Origin: DATFVJ01 sp963826515
GTDB taxonomy: Bacteria; Actinomycetota; Actinomycetes; Streptosporangiales; Streptosporangiaceae
Reading direction: 5' to 3'
Length of the DNA: 64,000 nt
Assembly: GCA_963826515.1 (NCBI GenBank)
Contig: CAWGXI010000012.1
Coordinates: 558,001 to 622,000 of the forward strand
Shown in pieces: positions 32,851 to 42,232 of the stretch; the stretch's first letter is position 1; each line of letters opens with the position of its first letter. The notes under the pieces were generated by a model. The model ran no database searches. It was not told the DNA's origin and was given only the letters and a program-made list of their open reading frames with translations. The translations under genes and the position numbers were made by a program.

Positions 32851-34023
32851 ATGGGCGTCCAGGTGGCGGTCGCAGGCGCGAGCGGCTACGTCGGCGGTGA
32901 ACTACTCCGCCTGCTTGCCGGCCATCCGGGCATGACGCTCGGGCCGGTCACCGCTCAGGCGCATGCCGGCGAGCCGGTGACTTCGCTCCATCCACACCTT
33001 AGGAACCTGTCCGGCCGCACGTTCGAGCCAACTGATCCCAACCGGCTGTCGCAGGCGGATCTCGTCTTCCTCGCACTCCCGCACGGGCGGTCGGCTGCTG
33101 TAGCGGCAGCACTTCCTGACCACACCAAGATCGTCGATCTAGGCGCTGACTACCGGCTCGCGGACCCGTCAGCCTGGCGGCTCTTCTACGGTGGCGAGCA
33201 CGCCGGCCGCTGGACCTACGGGCTGCCAGAACTCGGCGGCACGCGCGCGCAGATCCGCTGCGCCCGCCGGGTGGCGGCGCCGGGCTGCTTTGCTACCGCA
33301 GCGATCCTCGCGCTCGCGCCGTTGCTCGCGTCCGGCCTGGCGGATCCGGCGGACATCGTGATCGTCGCGGCATCGGGGACGTCGGGAGCTGGCCGGACAC
33401 CGAAACCGCACCTGCTCGGCGCCGAGGTGATGGGCGCGGTGTCCGCCTACCAGGTGGGCGGCGTCCACAGGCACACACCGGAAATCGAGCAGGCGCTTGC
33501 CGAAGTCGTCGCTGACGGCCAGCCTGCCGCGGCCCCGGCCGACCCGCGCCAGGCAGCCTCTTCCGGCCAGCTTCCCGCGGCTGGCGCGGTCCAGCCGCCG
33601 AGGAGGAAGGTGACGGTCTCGTTCACGCCGTTGCTCGCACCGATGCCCAGGGGCATCCTCGCGACGTGCACGGCGCGGCTCAGCGGGGGCGCGTCAGGCG
33701 CCGCGGCCGGATCAAGCGCAGCCGCGGTGACCGCGGTGACCGCGGTGACCGCAGTGCTGCGTGCGGCCCTTGCTGACGCCTACGCCGATGAGCCGTTCGT
33801 GCATGTATTGCCGGAGGGCAGTTGGCCAACCACCGCGGCGACCGCCGGTTCGAATGCCGCGCAACTGCAGGTTGCCGCGGACACCCGGGCCGGTCGAGCC
33901 GTCGTCGTGGCGGCCATCGACAATCTCGGCAAGGGCGCGGCGGGACAGGCCATCCAGGATGCCAATTTGATGACCGGCCTGGCGGAGACCGCCGGCCTGA
34001 CCGCAGACGGAGTCTCGCCATGA
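32851..34023 (+). CDS. argC: N-acetyl-gamma-glutamyl-phosphate reductase
   Basis: 390 aa. NAD(P)-binding VAVAGASGYVGGELLRLLAG, catalytic cysteine in VAAPGCFATAAILAL, SGTSGAGRTPKPHLL, HRHTPEIEQAL and C-terminal VVVAAIDNLGKGAAGQAIQ. Third step of arginine synthesis. ATG preceded by GGGAAGGAAG. Extra length over the usual 340-350 residues comes from a linker (QPAAAPADPRQAASSGQLPA) and a 9-bp in-frame repeat encoding AVTAVTAVTAV (about 33721-33755). Start of a tightly overlapping argCJBDR operon. Confidence 0.97.
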   Translation: MGVQVAVAGASGYVGGELLRLLAGHPGMTLGPVTAQAHAGEPVTSLHPHLRNLSGRTFEPTDPNRLSQADLVFLALPHGRSAAVAAALPDHTKIVDLGADYRLADPSAWRLFYGGEHAGRWTYGLPELGGTRAQIRCARRVAAPGCFATAAILALAPLLASGLADPADIVIVAASGTSGAGRTPKPHLLGAEVMGAVSAYQVGGVHRHTPEIEQALAEVVADGQPAAAPADPRQAASSGQLPAAGAVQPPRRKVTVSFTPLLAPMPRGILATCTARLSGGASGAAAGSSAAAVTAVTAVTAVLRAALADAYADEPFVHVLPEGSWPTTAATAGSNAAQLQVAADTRAGRAVVVAAIDNLGKGAAGQAIQDANLMTGLAETAGLTADGVSP

Positions 34024-35234
34024 GCGTTACCGCACCCATCGGATTCCGCGCCGCCGGTGTCGCGGCCGGCCTCAAGAGCGGCGGGCGCGATGTCGCCGTG
34101 GTGGTGAACGATGGCCCGTCCAGGGCCGCCGCAGCCGTTTTCACCGCCAACCGAGTCAAGGCGGCACCTGTGCTGTGGACGCAGCAGGTCGTCCGCGGCG
34201 GCCGGGTGCGGGCCGTGGTGCTGAACTCAGGTGGCGCGAACGCGTGTACTGGCCCCGCTGGCTTTCAGGACACTCACGCTACGGCGGAACGGCTCGCGGC
34301 GGCTCTCGATGATTCGGCCGGCGAGGTAGCGGTCTGCTCGACCGGCCTGATCGGCGAGCGGTTGCCCATGGAGGCGCTGCTGCCAGGGGTGGACGCTGCG
34401 GTCGCGGCGTTGTCGCGCGCTGGAGGCTTGGCGGCCGCCGATGCCATCAGGACCACGGATACGGTCGTCAAGATTGCCTTCAGGAAGGCCGGCAAGGCAG
34501 AAGCGGCGGAAGCCGCCCAGGTGGGCGGGGCCAGCGAGGCTGTTGCCGGCGCGGCTTCCTGCTACACCGTCGGCGGCATGGCGAAGGGGGCCGGCATGCT
34601 CGCGCCGGCGCTCGCGACCATGCTCTGCGTGCTCACCACCGATGCGGATCTGGACGCCAGTGACCTGGATACCGTATTGCGTGCTGCGGTCGCGCGGACC
34701 TTTGACCGGGTGGACACGGACGGCTGCATGTCCACCAACGACACGGTGCTGCTGCTCGCGAGCGGCGCGTCAGGTGTGCGGCCTGACCCCGCCGAGTTCA
34801 CCTCCGTGGTGACGGCCGTCTGCGCGGACCTGGCGCGCCAGCTTGTCGCCGATGCTGAGGGGTCTGCCAAGACCGTGGCCGTCGAGGCGATCGGCGCGGC
34901 CAGCCAGGAAGATGCGCTGACCGCCGCCCGCGCGGTCGCGAGAAGCAGCCTGCTCAAGTGCGCACTGGCGGGCGAGGACCCGAACTGGGGGCGCGTAGTG
35001 GCTGCGGTCGGCACCACCGACGCGGCCTTCGAGCCGGACCGCCTGAACGTCGCGATTAACGGTGTCTGGGTCTGCAGGGCCGGCTGCGCCGGTGACGACA
35101 GGTCCAAGGCGGATCTGCGCGCCCGCGACATCACCATCACCGTCGACCTGTCCGCGGGATTGCATGCGGCCACCATCTGGACGACGGATCTCACCGCGGC
35201 GTACGTGCACGAGAACTCGGCATATTCGACATGA
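34020..35234 (+). CDS. argJ: Bifunctional ornithine acetyltransferase/N-acetylglutamate synthase
   Basis: 404 aa. ATG at 34020 overlaps the argC stop (ATGA). GFRAAGVAAGLKSGGRDVAV at the N-terminus; self-cleavage region MAKGAGMLAPALATMLCVLT, with cut expected before the Thr of ATML; GEDPNWGRVVAAVGTTDA near the C-terminus. It recycles the acetyl group between N-acetylornithine and glutamate. Stop overlaps the ATG proposed for argB. Confidence 0.97.
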   Translation: MSVTAPIGFRAAGVAAGLKSGGRDVAVVVNDGPSRAAAAVFTANRVKAAPVLWTQQVVRGGRVRAVVLNSGGANACTGPAGFQDTHATAERLAAALDDSAGEVAVCSTGLIGERLPMEALLPGVDAAVAALSRAGGLAAADAIRTTDTVVKIAFRKAGKAEAAEAAQVGGASEAVAGAASCYTVGGMAKGAGMLAPALATMLCVLTTDADLDASDLDTVLRAAVARTFDRVDTDGCMSTNDTVLLLASGASGVRPDPAEFTSVVTAVCADLARQLVADAEGSAKTVAVEAIGAASQEDALTAARAVARSSLLKCALAGEDPNWGRVVAAVGTTDAAFEPDRLNVAINGVWVCRAGCAGDDRSKADLRARDITITVDLSAGLHAATIWTTDLTAAYVHENSAYST

Positions 35235-36312
35235 CGGACGAAACGCACCCAGTCGAGGGGGCCGCATCCGGCGGATCAGGCCCGCCAATGGCCCAATGCC
35301 CGGCCTATAACCCCACCGATGGGCCATCGACAGGGGCGCCGGCCAAGAATCGCGCGCCAGCCAAGATCGCGCGCCGGCCAAGAATCGCGCGCCGGCCAAG
35401 AATCGCGCGCCGGCCAGCCAGCCGCGTGATCGGGCCGCGGCACTCGCCAAGGCAGCCACCCTGATCGAGGCGCTTCCGTGGCTCGACAGGTTCCACGGCC
35501 GGACCGTGGTGATCAAATACGGCGGCCATGCGATGACCGACGAGTCGCTGCGTCGCGGATTCGCGCAGGACCTAGTGTTCCTGCGCTACGCCGGCCTGCG
35601 GCCTGTGGTCGTGCACGGTGGCGGCCCGCAGATCAGTGCGCACCTCGACAGGCTGGGCATAGAAAGCACGTTCGCGGGCGGCCTGCGGGTCACCACGCCG
35701 GAGATCATGCACGTCGTCAGGATGGTGCTCACCGGGCAGGTGAACCGGGACGTGGTCGGCCTGGTCAACCAGTACGGGCCGTGGGCGGTCGGCATGTCAG
35801 GCGAGGATGCGAACCTGTTCACTGCGCGCCGCGCGCAGCCCGTCGTGCAGGGCGAGACCGTCGATATCGGCCTGGTCGGAGAGATCACGGAGGTGGCAGC
35901 GGGAGCGGTGCACAGCCTGCTTGCGGACGGCCGCATCCCAGTTATCTCCAGTGTGGCCAGGGGAGCAGATGGCGAGATCTACAACGTTAACGCCGACACC
36001 GCGGCCGCGGCGCTCGCGGTCGGCCTTGGCGCGGCCAAGCTGGTGGTGCTTACGGACGTGGAGGGCCTGTATGCGGAGTGGCCCGCATCGGACGAGGTGA
36101 TCAGCCTGCTGACCGCGGCCGAGCTTGAAGGCCTGCTGCCCGGGCTCACCACGGGCATGGTGCCCAAGATGGCGGCGTGCCTGGACGCGGTACGCGGCGG
36201 CGTGCGCCGCGCGCATGTCCTCGATGGGCGGCTGCCGCACGCTCTGCTGCTTGAGATCTTCACTGACCAGGGGATCGGCACGATGGTGGTCCCGGACGGA
36301 GCAACAACATGA
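35231..36312 (+). CDS. argB: Acetylglutamate kinase, N-terminal frame broken in repeat array
   Basis: Core domain: TVVIKYGGHAMTDESLRRGF, VVVHGGGPQISAHLDRLGI, VNRDVVGLVNQYG, YNVNADTAAAALAVGLGAAK, LLPGLTTGMVPKMAACLDAV. The core frame has no start codon before GTG 35506, which would lose the N-terminal helix (LIEALPWLDRFHG). The ATG at 35231 overlaps the argJ stop (ATGA) like other genes of the operon but is in another frame. Both frames join if one A is restored at about 35365-35367, in a copy of the 18-bp repeat that reads AAGATC instead of AAGAATC; the joined product would be about 360 aa with an APAKNR repeat N-terminus. Second step of arginine synthesis. Confidence 0.9.
35340..35412 (+). 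repeat. 18-bp in-frame array in argB 5' region
   Basis: Four copies of GGCCAAGAATCGCGCGCC; the second is 17 bp, missing one A. In the restored frame the array encodes APAKNR repeats. Confidence 0.9.
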
Positions 36313-37664
36313 CGAGGACAGGGCCCGCGATCGACATGCCAGGCCAGGGCCGGGAGGCCACACGCCGCCTGCAGCGACGTTTCGCCGCCGCGCTGATGCC
36401 GAATTACGGCTTGCCGCCTCTCGCGCTGGCCAAGGGCGCGGGTTGCCGCGTGTGGGACGCGGACGGGCGCGAGTACCTCGACCTCATCGCTGGGATCGCC
36501 GTGTCCTCGCTCGGGCATGCCCATCCGGCGGTCGTCGAGGCCGTGAGCAGCCAGGTGGCGTCTATCGCGCACACGAGCAACCTGTTCATGCACGAGCGTG
36601 AGATCGAACTCGCCGAGCGGCTGCTCGGACTGCTCGGCGCGCCTGGCAAGGTTTTCTTCACCAATTCAGGTACCGAGGCCAACGAGGCAGCGGTCAAGCT
36701 CACGCGCAGGTTTCGCGGGGCCGGCCGCACCGGCGGCGACGCGGGGAATTCCTACGTGGTGGCGGCGGAGGGCGGGTTCCACGGGCGCACCATGGGCGCG
36801 CTCGCAGTAACGGGCAAGACGCAGATTCGCGAGCCGTTCGGGCCCTTTGGCGTGGCGGTAAGGTTCGTGCCTTACGGCGACGCGGCCGTGTTGCGCGCCG
36901 CGGTTACCGGCGAGTGCGCCGCGGTGTTCCTCGAGCCCGCTCTCGGTGAGGGCGGCGTGGTGCCCGCCCCGGACGGCTACCTGCGCGCCGCGCGCGAAGC
37001 CTGCGATGCCAGCGGCGCCGTGCTGGTCCTCGATGAGATCCAGAGCGGGATCGGCAGGACCGGCGCCTGGTTCGCGCACCAGCGCGAGGGCATCAGGCCC
37101 GACGTGGTGACCCTCGCCAAAGGGCTGGGCGGCGGCCTGCCCATTGGCGCGTGCATCGGCCTGGGCGAGTTTGGCGACGTGCTCGGCAAGGGTGACCACG
37201 GAAGCACGTTCGGCGGCAACCCGGTCGCCTGCGCGGCGGCGCTTGCGGTGCTTGACGTGATCGAGCGCGACGGCCTGCTTGCCAACGCCCGCCAGACGGG
37301 GCAGGTGCTCAGGTCGGGGATCGCCGCTACGGCCCACCCGCTGCTCGCGGGCGTGCGCGGCAGCGGGCTTTGGCTCGCCGCCATGCTCACCCGGCCTGCC
37401 GCCGCCGCCGTGGAGCACGCAGGCAGGGAGGCAGGGTTCCTGGTCAACGCCGTGCAGCCGGATGCGGTACGGCTGGCGCCGCCGCTCGTGCTCAGCGCGG
37501 CAGAGGCGGGCTCGTTCCTCGCCGCGCTGCCCGCTGTCTTGGACGCAGCACAGCGCACGGCACAAGAACCGGCGCAGCACTCAGCACACGAGGCGGCGCA
37601 GCACCCAGCACAGGAGGCCGCGCAGGATCTAGCCGTGGGCCTGGCAGCGGAGGGATCGTCATGA
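36309..37664 (+). CDS. argD: Acetylornithine aminotransferase
   Basis: 451 aa. Class III aminotransferase: GCRVWDADGREYLDLIAGIA, FFTNSGTEANEAAVKLTRRF, VLVLDEIQSGIGRTG, PLP lysine in DVVTLAKGLGGGLPIGACIG, GDHGSTFGGNPVACAAAL. Converts N-acetylglutamate semialdehyde to N-acetylornithine. C-terminal tail of about 40 residues is an Ala/Gln/His-rich repeat (AQHSAHEAAQHPAQEAAQ, DNA 37545-37630) beyond the normal family end. ATG overlaps the argB stop; stop overlaps argR. Confidence 0.97.
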   Translation: MTRTGPAIDMPGQGREATRRLQRRFAAALMPNYGLPPLALAKGAGCRVWDADGREYLDLIAGIAVSSLGHAHPAVVEAVSSQVASIAHTSNLFMHEREIELAERLLGLLGAPGKVFFTNSGTEANEAAVKLTRRFRGAGRTGGDAGNSYVVAAEGGFHGRTMGALAVTGKTQIREPFGPFGVAVRFVPYGDAAVLRAAVTGECAAVFLEPALGEGGVVPAPDGYLRAAREACDASGAVLVLDEIQSGIGRTGAWFAHQREGIRPDVVTLAKGLGGGLPIGACIGLGEFGDVLGKGDHGSTFGGNPVACAAALAVLDVIERDGLLANARQTGQVLRSGIAATAHPLLAGVRGSGLWLAAMLTRPAAAAVEHAGREAGFLVNAVQPDAVRLAPPLVLSAAEAGSFLAALPAVLDAAQRTAQEPAQHSAHEAAQHPAQEAAQDLAVGLAAEGSS

Positions 37665-38218
37665 CCGGGCCGAGCCCGATGACGAAGGCGGCCAGGCATG
37701 CCCGTATCGCAGGCATCCTTGCCCACATGCCTGTCCGCTCACAGGAGGAACTCGCCGTCGCGCTCGCGCAGGCCGGGGTGCAGGTCACCCAGGCAACGCT
37801 GTCGCGTGACCTCGATGAGCTCGGCGCGGTAAGGCTGCGCGGCGCGGACGGCGGGCTCGTCTACGCGCTGCCGCAGGCGCCGGACATGCCGGGCGCGCAG
37901 CCGGGCGGGCTGCCCGCGCAGGGACCTGACGGGCCGCCACGGCCCCGCTGGGCGCCCGAGGTGAATGGACGGCTCGCCCGGATCTCCGCCGAATTGCTCA
38001 CCTCGGCGGAGGCGAGCGCGAACCTGGTGGTGCTACGTACCCCGGCAGGAGCCGCACAGTTCTTCGCCTCCGCACTGGATCACGCGAGCTGGCCGTCGAT
38101 CCTCGGCACGGTCGCCGGCGATGACACGGTGCTTGTCATCACGAGGGACCCGGCAGGCGGCAGCCAGGTAGCTGCGCAACTGCTTCGGCTCGCGGAGCGC
38201 CGCGAGCCGGTCAACTGA
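37661..38218 (+). CDS. argR: Arginine repressor
   Basis: 185 aa. N-terminal winged helix (ARHARIAGILAHMPVRSQEE, ATLSRDLDELGAVRLRGADG) and C-terminal arginine-binding/oligomerisation domain (ANLVVLRTPAGAAQFFASAL, ILGTVAGDDTVLVITRD). The Ala/Pro/Gly-rich linker between the domains is longer than usual. Expected to repress the arg operon at the ATGCA-type boxes upstream of argC when arginine is bound. ATG at 37661 overlaps the argD stop. Confidence 0.95.
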   Translation: MTGPSPMTKAARHARIAGILAHMPVRSQEELAVALAQAGVQVTQATLSRDLDELGAVRLRGADGGLVYALPQAPDMPGAQPGGLPAQGPDGPPRPRWAPEVNGRLARISAELLTSAEASANLVVLRTPAGAAQFFASALDHASWPSILGTVAGDDTVLVITRDPAGGSQVAAQLLRLAERREPVN

Positions 38219-38240
38219 CCATACAACCAGGGACGGAATC

Positions 38241-39443
38241 ATGACTGAACGCGTGGTACTCGCATATTCGGGCGGCCTCGACACGTCGGTGGCCATCGGG
38301 TGGATCACGGAGCAGACCGGGGCTGAGGTGATCGCGCTCGCGGTGGACGTCGGGCAGGGCGGCGAGGATCTGGAGACGATCCGCCGGCGTGCCCTCGCCT
38401 GCGGCGCCGCGGAGGCCGAGGTTGTGGACGCCCGCGCCGAGTTCGCCACCGACTACTGCGTCCCGGCGCTGAAGGCGAACGCGCTCTACATGGACCGCTA
38501 TCCGCTTGTGTCCGCGCTGTCGCGGCCACTGATCGCCGCGCACCTGGCCAGGGTCGCGGCCGCGCACGGCGCAAGCACCGTCGCCCACGGCTGCACTGGC
38601 AAGGGCAACGACCAGGTCAGGTTCGAGGCGAGCCTGGCCAGCCTTGCCCCGCAGCTCAAGGTCTTCGCGCCGGTCCGCGACTCCGGCATGACCAGGGACA
38701 AGGCAATCGCGTTCGCCGAGGAGAAGGGGCTGCCGATCGACGTGACGAGCAAGTCGCCCTACTCCATCGACCAGAACGTGTGGGGCCGGTCGATCGAGAC
38801 CGGGCATCTGGAGGACATCTGGACCGCGCCGCACCCCGACGTGTATGCCTACACCGCTGACCCGGCGATGCAGCGCGAGCCGGACGAGGCCGTGGTCACG
38901 TTCAGCTGCGGCGCGCCCGTGTCCGTCGATGGCAGTGCGCTGTCGCCGCTGGAGATCATCACGGCCCTGAATGACCGCGCAGGCGCGCAGGGAATCGGCC
39001 GGATCGACATGGTGGAAGACCGGCTGGTCGGGATCAAGAGCCGCGAGATCTACGAGGCGCCTGGCGCAATGACGCTCATCACCGCGCACTCCGAGCTCGA
39101 GAGCGTGTGCGTGGAGCACGACCTGGCCAGGTTCAAGCGGCAGATCGACCAGCGCTGGGGCGAGCTCGTCTACGACGGCCTGTGGTTCTCGCCGCTGAAG
39201 AAGGCACTCGACGCGTTCATCGAGCAGGCATCCGCGCACGTGACCGGCGACGTCCGGCTGCGCATGCACGGCGGAGGCGCGGTGGTCACCGGGCGGCGCA
39301 GCCCGGCCTCGCTCTACAACTACGAGCTCGCCACCTACGACACCGGCGACGTCTTCGACCAGTCACTGGCTAAGGGCTTCATCGACCTATGGGGGCTGCC
39401 GAGCAAGATCGCTGCCGTGCGGGACCGGCGGGCGAGTGCCTGA
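38241..39443 (+). CDS. argG: Argininosuccinate synthase
   Basis: 400 aa. ATP pyrophosphatase loop VVLAYSGGLDTSVAIGWI, HGCTGKGNDQVRFE, SPYSIDQNVWGRSIE, IGRIDMVEDRLVGIKSREIY. Condenses citrulline and aspartate. 22 bp after argR, so probably cotranscribed. argF, the enzyme making citrulline, is not in the cluster. A 27-bp tandem repeat begins in the stop codon. Confidence 0.98.
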   Translation: MTERVVLAYSGGLDTSVAIGWITEQTGAEVIALAVDVGQGGEDLETIRRRALACGAAEAEVVDARAEFATDYCVPALKANALYMDRYPLVSALSRPLIAAHLARVAAAHGASTVAHGCTGKGNDQVRFEASLASLAPQLKVFAPVRDSGMTRDKAIAFAEEKGLPIDVTSKSPYSIDQNVWGRSIETGHLEDIWTAPHPDVYAYTADPAMQREPDEAVVTFSCGAPVSVDGSALSPLEIITALNDRAGAQGIGRIDMVEDRLVGIKSREIYEAPGAMTLITAHSELESVCVEHDLARFKRQIDQRWGELVYDGLWFSPLKKALDAFIEQASAHVTGDVRLRMHGGGAVVTGRRSPASLYNYELATYDTGDVFDQSLAKGFIDLWGLPSKIAAVRDRRASA

Positions 39444-39510
39444 TCGCCCTATGCTCGGGCGGGTACCCAATCGCCCTATGCTCGGGCGGGTACCCGATCG
39501 CCCGATGCTG
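39443..39510. repeat. 27-bp tandem repeat at the end of argG
   Basis: Two full copies and a third partial of ATCGCCCTATGCTCGGGCGG plus GTACCC(A/G), starting at 39443, 39470 and 39497. The first copy starts on the last base of the argG stop codon. Confidence 0.9.
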
Positions 39511-39583
39511 AGCCGGCGTCGGCCACCGGCCCGCGCGGCCCGCGAGCGGACCGGCCGGCTTGGAGTCGATGGATAGGAGCAGC

Positions 39584-41005
39584 GTGCCAGACGAGCAGCG
39601 GAAGACCCCGACGCGGCTGTGGGGTGGCCGCTTCGACACTGGCCCGGCGGAGGCGCTCGCCCGGCTGTCCGTCAGCGTCCAGTTCGACTGGCGGCTCGCA
39701 CCCTATGACCTGCTGGCCTCACGTGCGCACGCGCGGGTGCTGCACACGGCCGGGCTGCTTGCTGGCGACGAACTCGACCGGATGCTGTCCGCCATTGATG
39801 ACCTGGCCGTGGCGTGCAGGCGCGGCGATTTCCGCCCGACCGCCTCCGATGAGGACGTGCACACTGCGCTCGAACGTGGATTGCTGGAGCGGCTCGGCAC
39901 TCTCGGTGGCAAGCTTCGGGCCGGGCGCAGCCGCAACGATCAGGTCGCCACCGACCTGCGGCTCTACCTGCGGGACCACGCCAGGCAGATCGTGTCGCGC
40001 CTGGCCGAGCTCGAAACAGCACTGCTCGGCCAGGCCGAGCGGCACCTGGGCACGCCCGCGCCAGGTATGACACACCTGCAGCACGCCCAGCCCGTGCTTT
40101 TCGCGCACCAGCTGCTCGCCCACGTGCACGCGTTCGCCAGGGACGTGGCGCGTTTCATGGACTGGGATCGCCGGGCCGCGGTGTGCCCGCTCGGTGCGGG
40201 TGCGCTCGCGGGTTCCTCCCTGCCGCTTGACCCGGACGCGGTAGCAGCGGAACTTGGCTTCGACTCGGCGGCGGCGAACTCAATGGACGCGGTCAGCGAC
40301 CGCGACTTCGTGGCCGAGTTTCTGTTCGTGGCCGCGCTGCTCGGCGTGCACCTATCCAGGCTGGGCGAGGAGGTTGTGCTCTGGGCGTCGCGTGAGTTCG
40401 GCTGGATTGAGATGGACGATGCGTACGCCACCGGGTCGTCGATCATGCCGCAGAAGAAGAACCCGGATGTGGCGGAGCTCGCGCGGGGCAAGGCGGGCCG
40501 GCTCATCGGCGACCTCACCGGCCTGCTGACCACGCTCAAGGGACTGCCGCTCACCTATAACAGGGACCTGCAGGAAGACAAGGAACCGGTGTTCGACGCG
40601 GTGGACACGCTGATGCTCGTGCTGCCCGCGACGGCCGGCCTGATAGCGACCGCCCGTATTAATACCGAACGGCTCACGCGGGCTGCGCCTTCCGGGTACG
40701 CGCTCGCCACCGACCTGGCAGAACTTCTAGTCCGGCGCGGCGTACCCTTCCGCGAGGCGCACGAGATCGTGGGTCACCTGGTTGTGTGGTGCCAGGTGCA
40801 CGACACCGAGCTTGACGAGGTCAGTGACGAGGACCTGGCCAAGATCTCACTGCTGCTCACCCCGGACGTCCGCGTGGTCTTTTCTGCCACAGGCGCGATC
40901 GCCGCACGCCGCGCTACCGGCGGTACCGCGGCTGAGCGGGTGGCTGAGCAGCTGGCCGCGCTGCGTGCGGCAGTGGACGAGCATGCCGCCTGGGCGACGG
41001 GCTGA
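39584..41005 (+). CDS. argH: Argininosuccinate lyase
   Basis: About 473 aa from GTG 39584, chosen for AGGAG four bases upstream; in-frame ATG 39569 and TTG 39560 are alternatives. LWGGRFDTGPAEALARLSVS, AGRSRNDQVATDLRLYLRDH, TPGMTHLQHAQPVLFAHQ-like segment, and fumarase/lyase signature GSSIMPQKKNPDVAEL. Last step of arginine synthesis, releasing fumarate. Separated from argG by 140 bp with a tandem repeat. Confidence 0.96.
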   Translation: MPDEQRKTPTRLWGGRFDTGPAEALARLSVSVQFDWRLAPYDLLASRAHARVLHTAGLLAGDELDRMLSAIDDLAVACRRGDFRPTASDEDVHTALERGLLERLGTLGGKLRAGRSRNDQVATDLRLYLRDHARQIVSRLAELETALLGQAERHLGTPAPGMTHLQHAQPVLFAHQLLAHVHAFARDVARFMDWDRRAAVCPLGAGALAGSSLPLDPDAVAAELGFDSAAANSMDAVSDRDFVAEFLFVAALLGVHLSRLGEEVVLWASREFGWIEMDDAYATGSSIMPQKKNPDVAELARGKAGRLIGDLTGLLTTLKGLPLTYNRDLQEDKEPVFDAVDTLMLVLPATAGLIATARINTERLTRAAPSGYALATDLAELLVRRGVPFREAHEIVGHLVVWCQVHDTELDEVSDEDLAKISLLLTPDVRVVFSATGAIAARRATGGTAAERVAEQLAALRAAVDEHAAWATG

Positions 41006-41012
41006 TCCCGTC

Positions 41013-42128
41013 ATGCTGCCGTCCCGCACGTCGGGTGTCACTCCGCGCGCCGTGAGCGCGAGCGCCGCGAGCGCGAGCAACCCAGACGCTGCGGTTTCGC
41101 CGCGCGCCACGAGCGCCCCACCAGCCCCGGCCGCGCCACCGCTCCCGGCCGCGCCACCGCTCCCGGCCGCGCCACCAGCCTCAGACGCGCTGCCGCCCCC
41201 GGCCGCGCCACCAGCCTCGGCCGCGCCGCCACCAGACGAAACCGCCACAGTGATCTCCACACCACGGTCAGGGCGGGGCGGGGCGGGCGGTGGAGATCAG
41301 TGTGACGGTGACGTCGCACCGGACTGCGGCGAAACCGCCACAGTGATCTCCACAGCACGGTCAGCGCCGGGCGCGGCACCGTCTGCCGCATCATCAACCC
41401 CAGCTGCCTCACCCGACTCTGAAACCAGTCCAGTCCCTCGCCCACCGTCAGCCCCACAGGTCAAACAGGCACCGCCTGCACTACTGGCAGTTCAGACCTC
41501 AGTCGTGCCGCGTTCGTTCTTCGACCGCGCTGTGCTCGATGTCGCTCGTGACCTGCTTGGCCACATGATCGAGCACGAATCCCCCGCTGGCCTCGTCGCG
41601 GTCTTGATCACGGAGGTCGAGGCTTACGCGGGTGCCATGGACCCCGCATCGCATGCCTACCGTGGGCTGACCAGGCGCAACGAGGTGATGTTCGGGCCGG
41701 CCGGTCACCTCTACGTCTATTTCACCTATGGCATGCACTTCTGCGCCAACCTCGTCTGCCTTGGCGAAGGCACCGCGGAAGCGGTGCTGCTGCGGGCGGG
41801 GCGGGTGATCGCGGGTGCTCCGCTCGCGCGTGCGCGGCGCGCGTCCAGGCCTCCCGTGACCGTCGGGGACAGGGACCTGGCCAGGGGTCCGGCCAGGCTC
41901 TGCCAGGCGCTCGGCGTCGACAGGGCGCGCAATGGCGCCGACGTGTGCGACCCCGCGTCACCTGTGCGGGTGCGGCCAGGCGAGACAGTGTCACCCCGAG
42001 TCATCCGTTCTGGACCTAGAACAGGTGTGCGAGAAGGGGCCGAGGTGGCCTGGCGGTTCTGGGTCGCGGGGGATCCTACGGTCTCGCCTTACCGCGCTTA
42101 CGCGCCAAAGAAGACCGCCTGCCGCTGA
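41013..42128 (+). CDS. 3-methyladenine DNA glycosylase (AAG/MPG family) with low-complexity N-terminus
   Basis: The catalytic domain runs from about 41505: VPRSFFDRAVLDVARDLLGH, LITEVEAYAGAMDPASHAYR, FTYGMHFCANLVCLGEG, VLLRAGRVIAG, DLARGPARLCQALGVDRA. It excises alkylated purines. The frame is open back to the ATG at 41013, adding about 164 Ala/Pro/Ser-rich residues with an 18-bp repeat (APPLPAAPPLPAAPP) and the dispersed element at 41240-41362; a GTG at 41505 would give a normal-length enzyme of 207 aa. Which start is used cannot be settled; the short form is the more ordinary product. Common neighbour of argH and tyrS in actinobacteria. Confidence 0.85.
   Translation: MLPSRTSGVTPRAVSASAASASNPDAAVSPRATSAPPAPAAPPLPAAPPLPAAPPASDALPPPAAPPASAAPPPDETATVISTPRSGRGGAGGGDQCDGDVAPDCGETATVISTARSAPGAAPSAASSTPAASPDSETSPVPRPPSAPQVKQAPPALLAVQTSVVPRSFFDRAVLDVARDLLGHMIEHESPAGLVAVLITEVEAYAGAMDPASHAYRGLTRRNEVMFGPAGHLYVYFTYGMHFCANLVCLGEGTAEAVLLRAGRVIAGAPLARARRASRPPVTVGDRDLARGPARLCQALGVDRARNGADVCDPASPVRVRPGETVSPRVIRSGPRTGVREGAEVAWRFWVAGDPTVSPYRAYAPKKTACR
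41240..41362. repeat. Dispersed alternating-core element, copy B
   Basis: Cores CCACAGTGATCTCCACA at 41245 and 41338 flank an inverted core GGTGGAGATCAGTGTGAC at about 41289. Compared with 1365-1500 it is the reverse complement of the same three-core arrangement (outer cores 93 bp apart here, 87 there). It lies in the low-complexity 5' part of the glycosylase frame. Confidence 0.6.
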
Positions 42129-42232
42129 ATCGTTTCGACGCCATCCCGGCGGCGCCGATACGCTGAGCGGGGATGACCGGGGGACATCCGTTTCCATGAT
42201 CGCGGTGGGTGGGTGCGCGAGATGAGGGAGCC

